Both the position numbers and the translations under genes were made by a program. Shown one piece after another: positions 7,262-11,649 of a stretch of DNA of 11,649 bases. The notes beneath the pieces were generated by a model. It worked only from the letters and a program-made list of their open reading frames with translations. It ran no database searches and was not told where the DNA came from. The stretch is from positions 1-11,649 of the forward strand of contig CAMFRR010000008.1 in assembly GCA_945982095.1 (NCBI GenBank), written 5' to 3'. This DNA is from an uncultured Bacteroidales bacterium. Lineage in GTDB: Bacteria; Bacteroidota; Bacteroidia; Bacteroidales; UBA932. Numbering within the stretch: position 1 is the first letter of the stretch; each line of letters begins with the position of its first letter.

Positions 7262-8887
7262 ATGCTGATGAAAAAGACAAAACACATATTGTGGGGCCTG
7301 GCGCTGATGTTCGCCATCATGATGTCCATACCCTATCTGCTTCCCAACTGCGGCCTGATAGCCCTTTTTGCCTTTGTGCCCCTGCTTTGCATGGAACACA
7401 TAGCCAGGCAAGAGAATATACGTCATTTCTGGATGTACCACTATGCCGCCTTCGTGATGTGGAACGCCTTCACGACCTTTTGGGTGTGCAATGCCACCGT
7501 TGGGGGCGGAATATTCGCCGTACTTGCCAACGCCTTCCAGATGTCGCTCATTTTCGGACTCTTCCACCTGAGTTTCAAGCGCCTCAAGAAGATGCTGCCC
7601 TACGTGTTCCTCGCCGCAATGTGGATTGCGTGGGAACGCTTCTATTTCGATGCGGAGATTTCGTGGCCCTGGCTTGTGCTGGGCAACAGTTTTGCCCGCA
7701 GCACCTGGGCCGTTCAATGGTATGAATACACGGGTACACTGGGCGGTTCGCTGTGGATATGGGCCTCGAACCTGGGCCTTTTCGGCCTTATGCTCAGCAT
7801 AGGGGACAACTCCTTCTTCCTTTGGAATTCAAAGGCAAAGTTTGCCGCAGTGACGGGATATGCACTTGTACTGCTGCTCCCCCTGCCTGCATCTGCCCTG
7901 ATTCTGAAGGACTATAAGGAACAGGAGAAGGCCATAAACAAGGGCGACAACCTGCAAGTTGCCATAGTTCAGCCCAACATAGACCCTTATCACAAATTCG
8001 ACGCCCTCAGCCAGGAGCAGCAGGACTCGATTTTCCTGACCAACGCCAAGCCTTTGATGGATTCTTTCAAAGCCGAAGGCAATTCCGCCCCTGTGCTGCT
8101 CATTGCTCCTGAGACCTTCACCAACATGATAGAGATGCATTCGGTCCTGCAGAACAATAGCGTCAAGAGATACATTGACTTTCTCCAGGATTATCCTTGG
8201 GCGACCATGCTTTTCGGTGCTTCGACCTATGATGTCGTTGCATCCGCCCATGCCCCTACATACACGGCGAGGCCCTTCGGTAAGGGTTATTGGTACGAAA
8301 CCCACAACACAGCCTTTACCCTCAACGCTCAGGGGAAAGAGGAACATTTCCATAAGAACAAACTTGTGGTGGCTGTGGAAAAAACTCCCTATCCAGCATT
8401 CTTCGGCAAAATCGACGACCTCATTGGAGGGGTGATGGGAAGGAACACGGGTCAGGGCGAAGTGAGCCTCCTGCACGTCGGAGAGCTGCCTTTGGGTTGT
8501 GCGATATGCTACGAATCCATATATGGCGAATATTACACCTCATACATACGCAAAGGTGCCAGGGCCATGGCCATCATCACCAATGACGCGTGGTGGGGAG
8601 ACACTCCCGGCTATCGCCAGCACCTGAGCTACGCATCATTGCGGGCCATTGAAACCCGCCGCGCCATAGCCCGCTGCGCCAATACGGGCATAAGCGCCGT
8701 CATAACTCCATGCGGCCAAGTACAGGATGCCACACGATACAACGAGCTGACAAGTTTCAAATCCTCGATACCGCTTCGCGACGACATTACCTTCTTCGTG
8801 GAATACGGAGACATATGCGGACGCATCTGCACCTTCATCTTCTGCCTCCTTCTCCTCGCCCTCGCCGTCGAGGCCCTGAAAAGGTAG
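7262..8887 (+). CDS. lnt: Apolipoprotein N-acyltransferase
   Basis: Inner-membrane enzyme that transfers an acyl chain from a phospholipid to the N-terminal cysteine of diacylated lipoproteins, the last step of lipoprotein maturation. The 541-residue protein has the family layout: about six hydrophobic segments in residues 7-215 (including the WPWL stretch at 135-138), a periplasmic nitrilase-like domain from about 230 to 510 beginning QVAIVQPNID, and a last membrane helix (about 519-537). The catalytic residues of the E. coli enzyme (Glu267, Lys335, Cys387, plus Glu343) correspond to Glu284 in APETF, Lys365 in FHKNKLV, Cys416 in CAICYES, and Glu373. The usual P-F-G-E that follows the lysine motif is replaced by V-A-V-E, a common sort of variation. 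An ATG two codons later (7268, MKKTKHIL) may be the true start. It has its own promoter and no tight operon partner. GC content is visibly higher than in the gene that follows. Confidence 0.95.
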   Translation: MLMKKTKHILWGLALMFAIMMSIPYLLPNCGLIALFAFVPLLCMEHIARQENIRHFWMYHYAAFVMWNAFTTFWVCNATVGGGIFAVLANAFQMSLIFGLFHLSFKRLKKMLPYVFLAAMWIAWERFYFDAEISWPWLVLGNSFARSTWAVQWYEYTGTLGGSLWIWASNLGLFGLMLSIGDNSFFLWNSKAKFAAVTGYALVLLLPLPASALILKDYKEQEKAINKGDNLQVAIVQPNIDPYHKFDALSQEQQDSIFLTNAKPLMDSFKAEGNSAPVLLIAPETFTNMIEMHSVLQNNSVKRYIDFLQDYPWATMLFGASTYDVVASAHAPTYTARPFGKGYWYETHNTAFTLNAQGKEEHFHKNKLVVAVEKTPYPAFFGKIDDLIGGVMGRNTGQGEVSLLHVGELPLGCAICYESIYGEYYTSYIRKGARAMAIITNDAWWGDTPGYRQHLSYASLRAIETRRAIARCANTGISAVITPCGQVQDATRYNELTSFKSSIPLRDDITFFVEYGDICGRICTFIFCLLLLALAVEALKR

Positions 8888-8914
8888 CGAAATCTGCCTT
8901 TCAAATGGAGCCCC

Positions 8915-8943
8915 TGTCATTTCGAGCGAAGTCGAGAAATCTG
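8915..8943 (+). repeat. TGTCATTTCGAG-family intergenic repeat, short form
   Basis: This 29-base copy reads TGTCATTTCGAGCGAAG followed by TCGAGAAATCTG, 27 bases after the lnt stop. It is an imperfect palindrome (ATTTC-GA with TC-GAGAAAT) and could form a hairpin in the lnt 3' region. Compared with the copies at 9843 and 10210 it lacks the central 14 bases. Similar interspersed repeats are widespread in Bacteroidetes genomes and are typically found outside genes. Confidence 0.85.
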
Positions 8944-9037
8944 CACACCTGAGCTGTCATTGACCCACGTCATAAAGGAGACAGCCGCTTTTCAACGGAA
9001 AGTAACTTACAGGTAAAACCATGAAAGAAAAATAATC

Positions 9038-9068
9038 ATTGCGGTCTCAGGGGAAATTTATAAATTTG
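9038..9068 (+). promoter_or_regulatory. Bacteroides-type promoter for the DUF4988 lipoprotein gene
   Basis: TAAATTTG at 9061-9068 is a perfect TAnnTTTG -7 box. ATTG at 9038-9041 stands 19 bases before it and matches three of four bases of the -33 TTTG box. Transcription would begin around 9075, about 16 bases before the ATG, so the leader is very short. Confidence 0.65.
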
Positions 9069-9087
9069 CCTGAACTTTTACCAGGCA
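9067..9087. promoter_or_regulatory. Small inverted repeat at the predicted transcription start
   Basis: TGCCTG at 9067-9072 is the exact reverse complement of CAGGCA at 9082-9087, separated by nine bases. It overlaps the end of the -7 box, spans the predicted transcription start and ends three bases before the ATG at 9091. It could be a protein-binding operator. A six-base match can also be chance. Confidence 0.35.
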
Positions 9088-9090
9088 GCA

Positions 9091-9735
9091 ATGGGTACAA
9101 CAATAAAAACAAAATTCTATCTTATAACATTGATGGCGTCAATGCTATTAATGTTTTCTTCGTGTCATAAACGTATATGGGAAAAACTTGATGACCACGA
9201 AGCTAGAATTGCCAGACTGGAATCTCTCTGCAATCAGTTCAACACAACAATCAATTCCTTACAAGTTCTTGTATCCTCTCTGCAGAACAACAACTGGATT
9301 AAGGATGTGATTCCTGTTTCAGAAAATGGCGTAACCATTGGATATGTGATAACGTTTATGCACGGTGATCCTATCACAATCTACAATGGTAAGAATGGTG
9401 AAGATGGCCATACACCTATCATAGGCGTAAAACAAGATGATGACGGTATCTGGTATTGGACCATAGACGATGATTGGCTATTGAATGCAGACGGTAAAAA
9501 GGTTTCTGCCGAGGCCATGATTCCCAAATTGAAAATTGAAGAAGACTACTGGTGGATCAGTTATGACGACGGTAAGACCTGGACAAAACTCGGTAAAGTA
9601 ATAGGGGAAGGCGGCAGTGGAGACTCAATGTTCACAGAAGTACGTCAAGATGACAAGTTCGTATACTTTGTCCTGACCAACGGTGAAACAATACAGATAC
9701 AAAAGAGCGGCGGACTATATTGGGAATATGTATAA
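9091..9735 (+). CDS. Stand-alone DUF4988 (PL29 N-terminal-type) lipoprotein
   Basis: A 214-residue lipoprotein. Residues 1-25 are the signal, with lipobox FSSC and Cys25 lipidated. Residues about 30-65 form a coiled-coil-like stretch (EKLDDHEARIARLESL, then NTTINSLQVLVSSLQ). Then comes the DUF4988 core: IKDVIPV, GVTIGYVITF, GDPITIYNGKNGEDGHTP, IIGVKQDDDGIWYWTI, DDDWLLNADGKK, and a closing strand near EVRQDDKFVYFVLTNGETI. In the family this module sits at the N-terminus of longer secreted proteins, including PL29 chondroitin/hyaluronan lyases such as BT_3328, ahead of a catalytic or binding part. Here the protein stops straight after the module, and the downstream bases do not continue it in any frame. 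It is therefore either a single-domain binding or spacer lipoprotein or a shortened relic. It has its own promoter. Hand counts over three 60-base lines give 33-45% GC against 55% in one line of lnt, suggesting a different history. Function unknown. Confidence 0.85.
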   Translation: MGTTIKTKFYLITLMASMLLMFSSCHKRIWEKLDDHEARIARLESLCNQFNTTINSLQVLVSSLQNNNWIKDVIPVSENGVTIGYVITFMHGDPITIYNGKNGEDGHTPIIGVKQDDDGIWYWTIDDDWLLNADGKKVSAEAMIPKLKIEEDYWWISYDDGKTWTKLGKVIGEGGSGDSMFTEVRQDDKFVYFVLTNGETIQIQKSGGLYWEYV

Positions 9736-9765
9736 TCATTCACTTCCCTATTGATATTAAATACT

Positions 9766-9834
9766 TGTCATTTCGAGCGCAACGTTCCTATTGTCAATGC
9801 CAGTGGGGCATGCATCCTGTCATTTCGAGCGAAG
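9766..9834 (+). repeat. Composite 69-base repeat unit, copy 1
   Basis: The unit opens with a half element TGTCATTTCGAGCG (9766-9779), contains ATTGTCAATGCCAGTGGGG, and closes with a second half element TGTCATTTCGAGCGAAG (9818-9834). The same arrangement recurs at 10159-10226 with about the same length and scattered differences, so the whole composite, not just its ends, was duplicated. A further element begins eight bases later. Confidence 0.8.
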
Positions 9835-9842
9835 ACTTCTCC

Positions 9843-9887
9843 TGTCATTTCGAGCGAAGCCCGAAGGGCGGAGTCAAGAAATCTGAC
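9843..9887 (+). repeat. TGTCATTTCGAG-family repeat, long form
   Basis: A 45-base copy of TGTCATTTCGAGCGAAG, then CCCGAAGGGCGGAG, then TCAAGAAATCTGAC. The centre holds GCCC-GAA-GGGC, a perfect four-pair stem with a three-base loop, inside a looser outer palindrome. It differs from the copy at 10210 by only a few bases (GGAGTCAAG for GAAGTCGAG). Confidence 0.85.
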
Positions 9888-9927
9888 TATTAGATCCGCT
9901 TATGTAACATTTTTGTTTCCCAAGCAA

Positions 9928-10084
9928 TCATCGCGCGGATTTGTAAAATATTATATGATTGATAATCAGCGCGTTGACTATTTTGAGACCCGCGCGATGA
10001 GGTCTTTTTGATGCCATCGCGCGGGTAATTTTTGAAGTGGTCATTGATACTCAGGCACTTATAAAGATGGCATCCGCGCGATGA
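9928..10084. repeat. Two diverged tandem copies of a unit bounded by CATCGCGCGG inverted repeats
   Basis: The word CATCGCGCGG occurs at 9929-9938 and 10015-10024, and its complement CCGCGCGATG at 9990-9999 and 10074-10083. The order is forward, reverse, forward, reverse. Each forward-reverse pair bounds a unit of about 70 bases, and the two units are offset by about 86 bases. Inside, TGATTGATAATCAG in the first unit lines up with TCATTGATACTCAG in the second, so they look like diverged duplicates. Each unit could fold into a GC-clamped stem. I do not recognise the element; it could be a small non-autonomous mobile element or a structured terminator repeat. Confidence 0.75.
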
Positions 10085-10158
10085 ATTGCACGAAGCCTGG
10101 CCGTTACATCAACGGTCTGCCGGGCCTCTCAATCGGCATGTTGAAAGGGATAAAACAT

Positions 10159-10226
10159 TGTCATTTTGAGTGGGCATGCCCATTGTCACTGCCAGCGGAG
10201 CATGGTATTTGTCATTTCGAGCGAAG
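10159..10226 (+). repeat. Composite repeat unit, copy 2
   Basis: The second, 68-base copy of the composite at 9766: TGTCATTTTGAGTG, then ATTGTCACTGCCAGCGGAG and GCATGG, closing with TGTCATTTCGAGCGAAG at 10210-10226. Its last 17 bases are also the start of the long-form element at 10210. Confidence 0.78.
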
Positions 10227-10254
10227 CCCGAAGGGCGAAGTCGAGAAATCTGAC
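10210..10254 (+). repeat. TGTCATTTCGAG-family repeat, long form (most complete copy)
   Basis: A 45-base copy: TGTCATTTCGAGCGAAG, CCCGAAGGGCGAAG, TCGAGAAATCTGAC. It contains GCGAAG twice, flanking CCCGAAGG. Recombination between those two six-base words would give exactly the 29-base short form seen at 8915. It faces an inverted diverged copy 46 bases further on. Confidence 0.85.
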
Positions 10255-10300
10255 CACCGTCAGGGTAAAACAGGCAAAAACATCGCCCAGGACTGTGAGC

Positions 10301-10336
10301 AGATCTCTCCGCGCGCTGCGCTTAGTCGAGATGACA
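10301..10336 (-). repeat. Inverted, diverged copy of the TGTCATYTCGA repeat
   Basis: Read on the minus strand, it begins TGTCATCTCGACTAAGCG and ends GGAGAGATCT. This keeps the family ends (TGTCATYTCGA and GAGARATCT) with a different GC-rich centre. It is inverted relative to the copy at 10210, so the pair can form a larger hairpin and reads as the same motif to transcription arriving from dtd. Confidence 0.75.
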
Positions 10337-10374
10337 TGAGGGGAGCTGCGCTTAGTCGAGATGACATGAGGGGA
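10315..10374. repeat. Perfect 30-base tandem duplication
   Basis: Two identical 30-base units lie head to tail at 10315-10344 and 10345-10374, each running from GCTGCGCTTAGTCGAG through ATGACATGAGGGGA. The unit carries the outer half of the inverted repeat element. There is no spacer and there are only two copies, so this is not a CRISPR array. The identity implies a recent duplication or an active slippage site. Confidence 0.95.
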
Positions 10375-10400
10375 TAGCATCAACGCTTAAAGCAGTAAAC

Positions 10401-10853
10401 TTATTCCTTTATCCGTGAGTCAATTATTATTGTTACGGGACCGTCATTGACAAGAGCACACTGCATGTCCGCACCGAAAACCCCTTTTAAGACTTCTCTA
10501 TCGGCTTTTTCTGCCAAGAGTTCACAGTATCTGTCATATAGAGGTACAGCCAGATCGTGGCCAGCTGCACGTATATATGAAGGACGATTGCCTTTCCTGG
10601 TAGATGCCGTGAGCGTGAACTGTGAGACAGCAAGAATTTGCCCCTTGTTTTCAACAACACTACGATTCATGACCCCATTCTCGTCATTGAATATCCTCAG
10701 TCCTGCTGTCTTTGCTGCAAGCCACTCGGCATCTTCTTCCTTATCTCTGTTTTCCACACCAACAAGTATGAATAGACCAGGGCCAATTTGAGCCCAGCAT
10801 TTGCCCTCAATCGTGACAGATGCTTCCTTTACTCTCTGAATTACAATTCTCAT
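10401..10853 (-). CDS. dtd: D-aminoacyl-tRNA deacylase
   Basis: Cytoplasmic proofreading enzyme that hydrolyses D-amino acids (and glycine mis-attached to tRNA-Ala) from tRNA, recycling the tRNA. The 150-residue length is standard for the bacterial DTD family. The start MRIVIQRVKEASVTI is the typical family opening. The two signature motifs are complete: SQFTL at 77-81 and NDGPVT at 136-141, the latter holding the Gly-Pro pair that gives the enzyme its chiral selectivity. ATG at 10853 is the natural start. The gene lies 66 bases downstream of the patatin-like gene on the same strand and may be co-transcribed with it. Nothing looks damaged. Confidence 0.97.
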   Translation of the reverse strand: MRIVIQRVKEASVTIEGKCWAQIGPGLFILVGVENRDKEEDAEWLAAKTAGLRIFNDENGVMNRSVVENKGQILAVSQFTLTASTRKGNRPSYIRAAGHDLAVPLYDRYCELLAEKADREVLKGVFGADMQCALVNDGPVTIIIDSRIKE

Positions 10854-10859
10854 AGCGTT

Positions 10860-10908
10860 AATTCTAGCTCAAGTTACGATTATTTTGACGTACCCAATTG
10901 TAGCTCAA
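10860..10908. repeat. Short direct repeat upstream of dtd
   Basis: AATTCTAGCTCAA at 10860-10872 and AATTGTAGCTCAA at 10896-10908 match at 12 of 13 bases, 36 bases apart, within the 66-base gap between the patatin-like gene and dtd. They could be paired binding sites or remnants of a small insertion or deletion. No clear -7/-33 promoter was found here. Confidence 0.5.
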
Positions 10909-10919
10909 TCCTTTGAGGG

Positions 10920-11649
10920 TTATCTATTCCCTTGTGACTGGAGGTAATTCCTCAATGATGGCCAAAGAGCCAGCGCATCCCGGCAGCCCAGGTCATAAGC
11001 CGCTTGTATTTTCTCCGGATTCTGCTCAAGCCGCGACACTGCGACGGCTTCAGAAGGCCGTATTACGAAGATTCTCCCTTCCTCCTCCAGACGCTCAATC
11101 TGCTTCAGCCTTTCGTTGTAACGTTCATTACGGTGTTTGAAGGCCTGCTGTAGATTCTTGTCGTGCGGATACAGAAGTTTGCTGAGAAGATACAGATTCT
11201 CAGACATAATAAACCCTTTCGGGCGTGTCAGCACTACTACTATCCTGTCGCAACCTTCTGCTATGCATTTATCCAAGGGGATATTGTCGGTAATGCCGCC
11301 GTCCAGATATGGCTCGCCGTCAATCACAACCTTTCTGGAAAGGAATGGCAGGGACGCTGAAGCCCTTATTATATCAATCTGAGTTCTTGCGTCAGAGACC
11401 TTCAGGTATTCGGCTTTGCCGCTGCGTGTGTTGGTGACACAGGCAAAGAAGTCCACTCCCGAGCCGACAAAAGCGCTAAAGTTGAAAATGTCCAGTTCTT
11501 CCGGAAGCTCCCTATAGGCAAAATCGGTGTTCACCACATTGCCGGTGCGCAGAAGAGATTGCAGGCTGATATACCGGGGATCGCCGGCCAAGCGGAGGCT
11601 ATAGCGTATCACCCGCCCTCTTTGACCGGAGGGAAGGTTGATGCCGAAC
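10920..11649 (-). CDS. Patatin-like phospholipase family protein, 5' end missing
   Basis: The frame stays open to the right edge, so the N-terminus lies outside the window; about 242 residues are visible. Patatin-like proteins are serine lipid acyl hydrolases with a Ser-Asp dyad. The visible part starts FGINLPSGQRGR, the region that in the YjjU-like subgroup follows directly after the G-x-S-x-G nucleophile, so the serine itself is just out of view. Then come DPRYISLQSLLRTGNV, the block SASLPF that precedes the active-site loop, and DGGITDNIPL, whose Asp (visible residue 116) is the catalytic aspartate. The C-terminal part is helical and charged (NERYNERLKQIERLEEEGR), ending with RPSEAVAVSRLEQNPEK, as in this subgroup. 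A GTG at 11612 is not the real start because homology continues upstream of it. Likely cytoplasmic or membrane-associated; substrate unknown. Confidence 0.9.
   Translation of the reverse strand, partial: FGINLPSGQRGRVIRYSLRLAGDPRYISLQSLLRTGNVVNTDFAYRELPEELDIFNFSAFVGSGVDFFACVTNTRSGKAEYLKVSDARTQIDIIRASASLPFLSRKVVIDGEPYLDGGITDNIPLDKCIAEGCDRIVVVLTRPKGFIMSENLYLLSKLLYPHDKNLQQAFKHRNERYNERLKQIERLEEEGRIFVIRPSEAVAVSRLEQNPEKIQAAYDLGCRDALALWPSLRNYLQSQGNR

Larger units (their letters stand above)
9736..10400. other. Gene-free, repeat-packed region between convergent genes
   Basis: These 665 bases lie between the stop of the DUF4988 gene (rightward) and the stop of dtd (leftward). Open frames here translate only the repeats (for example C-H-F-E-R strings) and have no signal peptide, domain or start context, so I call no gene. 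The content is described in the repeat entries. The stem-forming repeats are well placed to end transcription from both sides. Confidence 0.85.

Noticed and set aside
7090..7725. Plus-strand open frame overlapping the terminator and lnt
   Set aside because: It starts inside the terminator hairpin and runs in another frame through conserved lnt sequence; a shadow of lnt. The opposite-strand frame 7124-7717 is rejected for the same reason.
9736..9780. A frameshift or premature stop truncating the DUF4988 protein
   Set aside because: No frame after the stop continues a protein-like sequence; the repeats begin within 31 bases, so there is no sign of a nearby lost 3' part.
9751..10011. Open frame of 86 codons downstream of DUF4988
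   Set aside because: It covers repeat elements and the stem unit; its composition is that of the repeats and no domain or signal is visible.
10301..10374. CRISPR-like array
   Set aside because: There are only two 30-base copies with no spacer between them and no cas gene nearby; it is a tandem duplication of a palindromic repeat.
10081..10377. Open frame of 98 codons between DUF4988 and dtd
   Set aside because: It translates the intergenic repeats (C-H-F-E-R and the duplicated A-A-L-S-R-D-D-M-R-G) and has no credible start or domain.
9736..10400. Insertion sequence or tRNA gene in the repeat field
   Set aside because: No transposase frame, no terminal repeats bounding a coding region, and no tRNA-like cloverleaf or anticodon arm could be found by eye.

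Overview
The window looks like chromosomal DNA from a gut-type Bacteroidales (Bacteroidetes) genome, probably the end of a draft or metagenomic contig. The evidence is a SusC-type TonB-dependent receptor beside a polysaccharide lyase, lipoproteins of fimbrillin-like and DUF4988 type, promoters matching the Bacteroides form (TTTG, 19 bases, TAnnTTTG), and intergenic repeats beginning TGTCATTTCGAG. The genus cannot be told from the sequence. Bases 1-44 are not biological: they are an Illumina Nextera i5 adapter with its index, so the true contig edge is base 45.

Left part (45-7051): a glycosaminoglycan-use locus made of two divergent transcription units. Leftward runs a chondroitin sulfate ABC lyase of family PL8 (610-3567), followed 11 bases later by the first 184 residues of a SusC-like outer-membrane importer that is cut off at the adapter. 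Rightward runs a GH88 unsaturated glucuronyl hydrolase lipoprotein (3660-4955), an unlisted 45-residue acidic small protein (4971-5108), and a 641-residue lipoprotein with a fimbrillin-like N-terminus and a beta-helix-like C-terminus (5126-7051). They are spaced 15 and 17 bases apart and end at a strong hairpin terminator (7084-7120). The chemistry is coherent: PL8 cuts chondroitin or dermatan sulfate into fragments with a 4,5-unsaturated uronate at the non-reducing end, SusC imports oligosaccharides, and GH88 removes the unsaturated uronate. No SusD, sulfatase or regulator is inside the window.

Middle part (7084-9735): an lnt gene (apolipoprotein N-acyltransferase) with a very good promoter, then a shorter, AT-richer gene for a stand-alone DUF4988 (PL29 N-terminal-type) lipoprotein with its own promoter. 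Lnt would complete the acylation of lipoproteins such as those encoded here.

The 665 bases between convergent genes (9736-10400) hold no credible gene. They are packed with repeats: several copies of the TGTCATTTCGAG family in both orientations, a perfect 30-base tandem duplication, a duplicated 69-base composite unit, and two diverged copies of a stem-forming unit bounded by CATCGCGCGG and its complement.

Right part (10401-11649, leftward): dtd (D-aminoacyl-tRNA deacylase) downstream of a patatin-family phospholipase-like gene whose 5' end lies beyond the window. These look like ordinary core genes.
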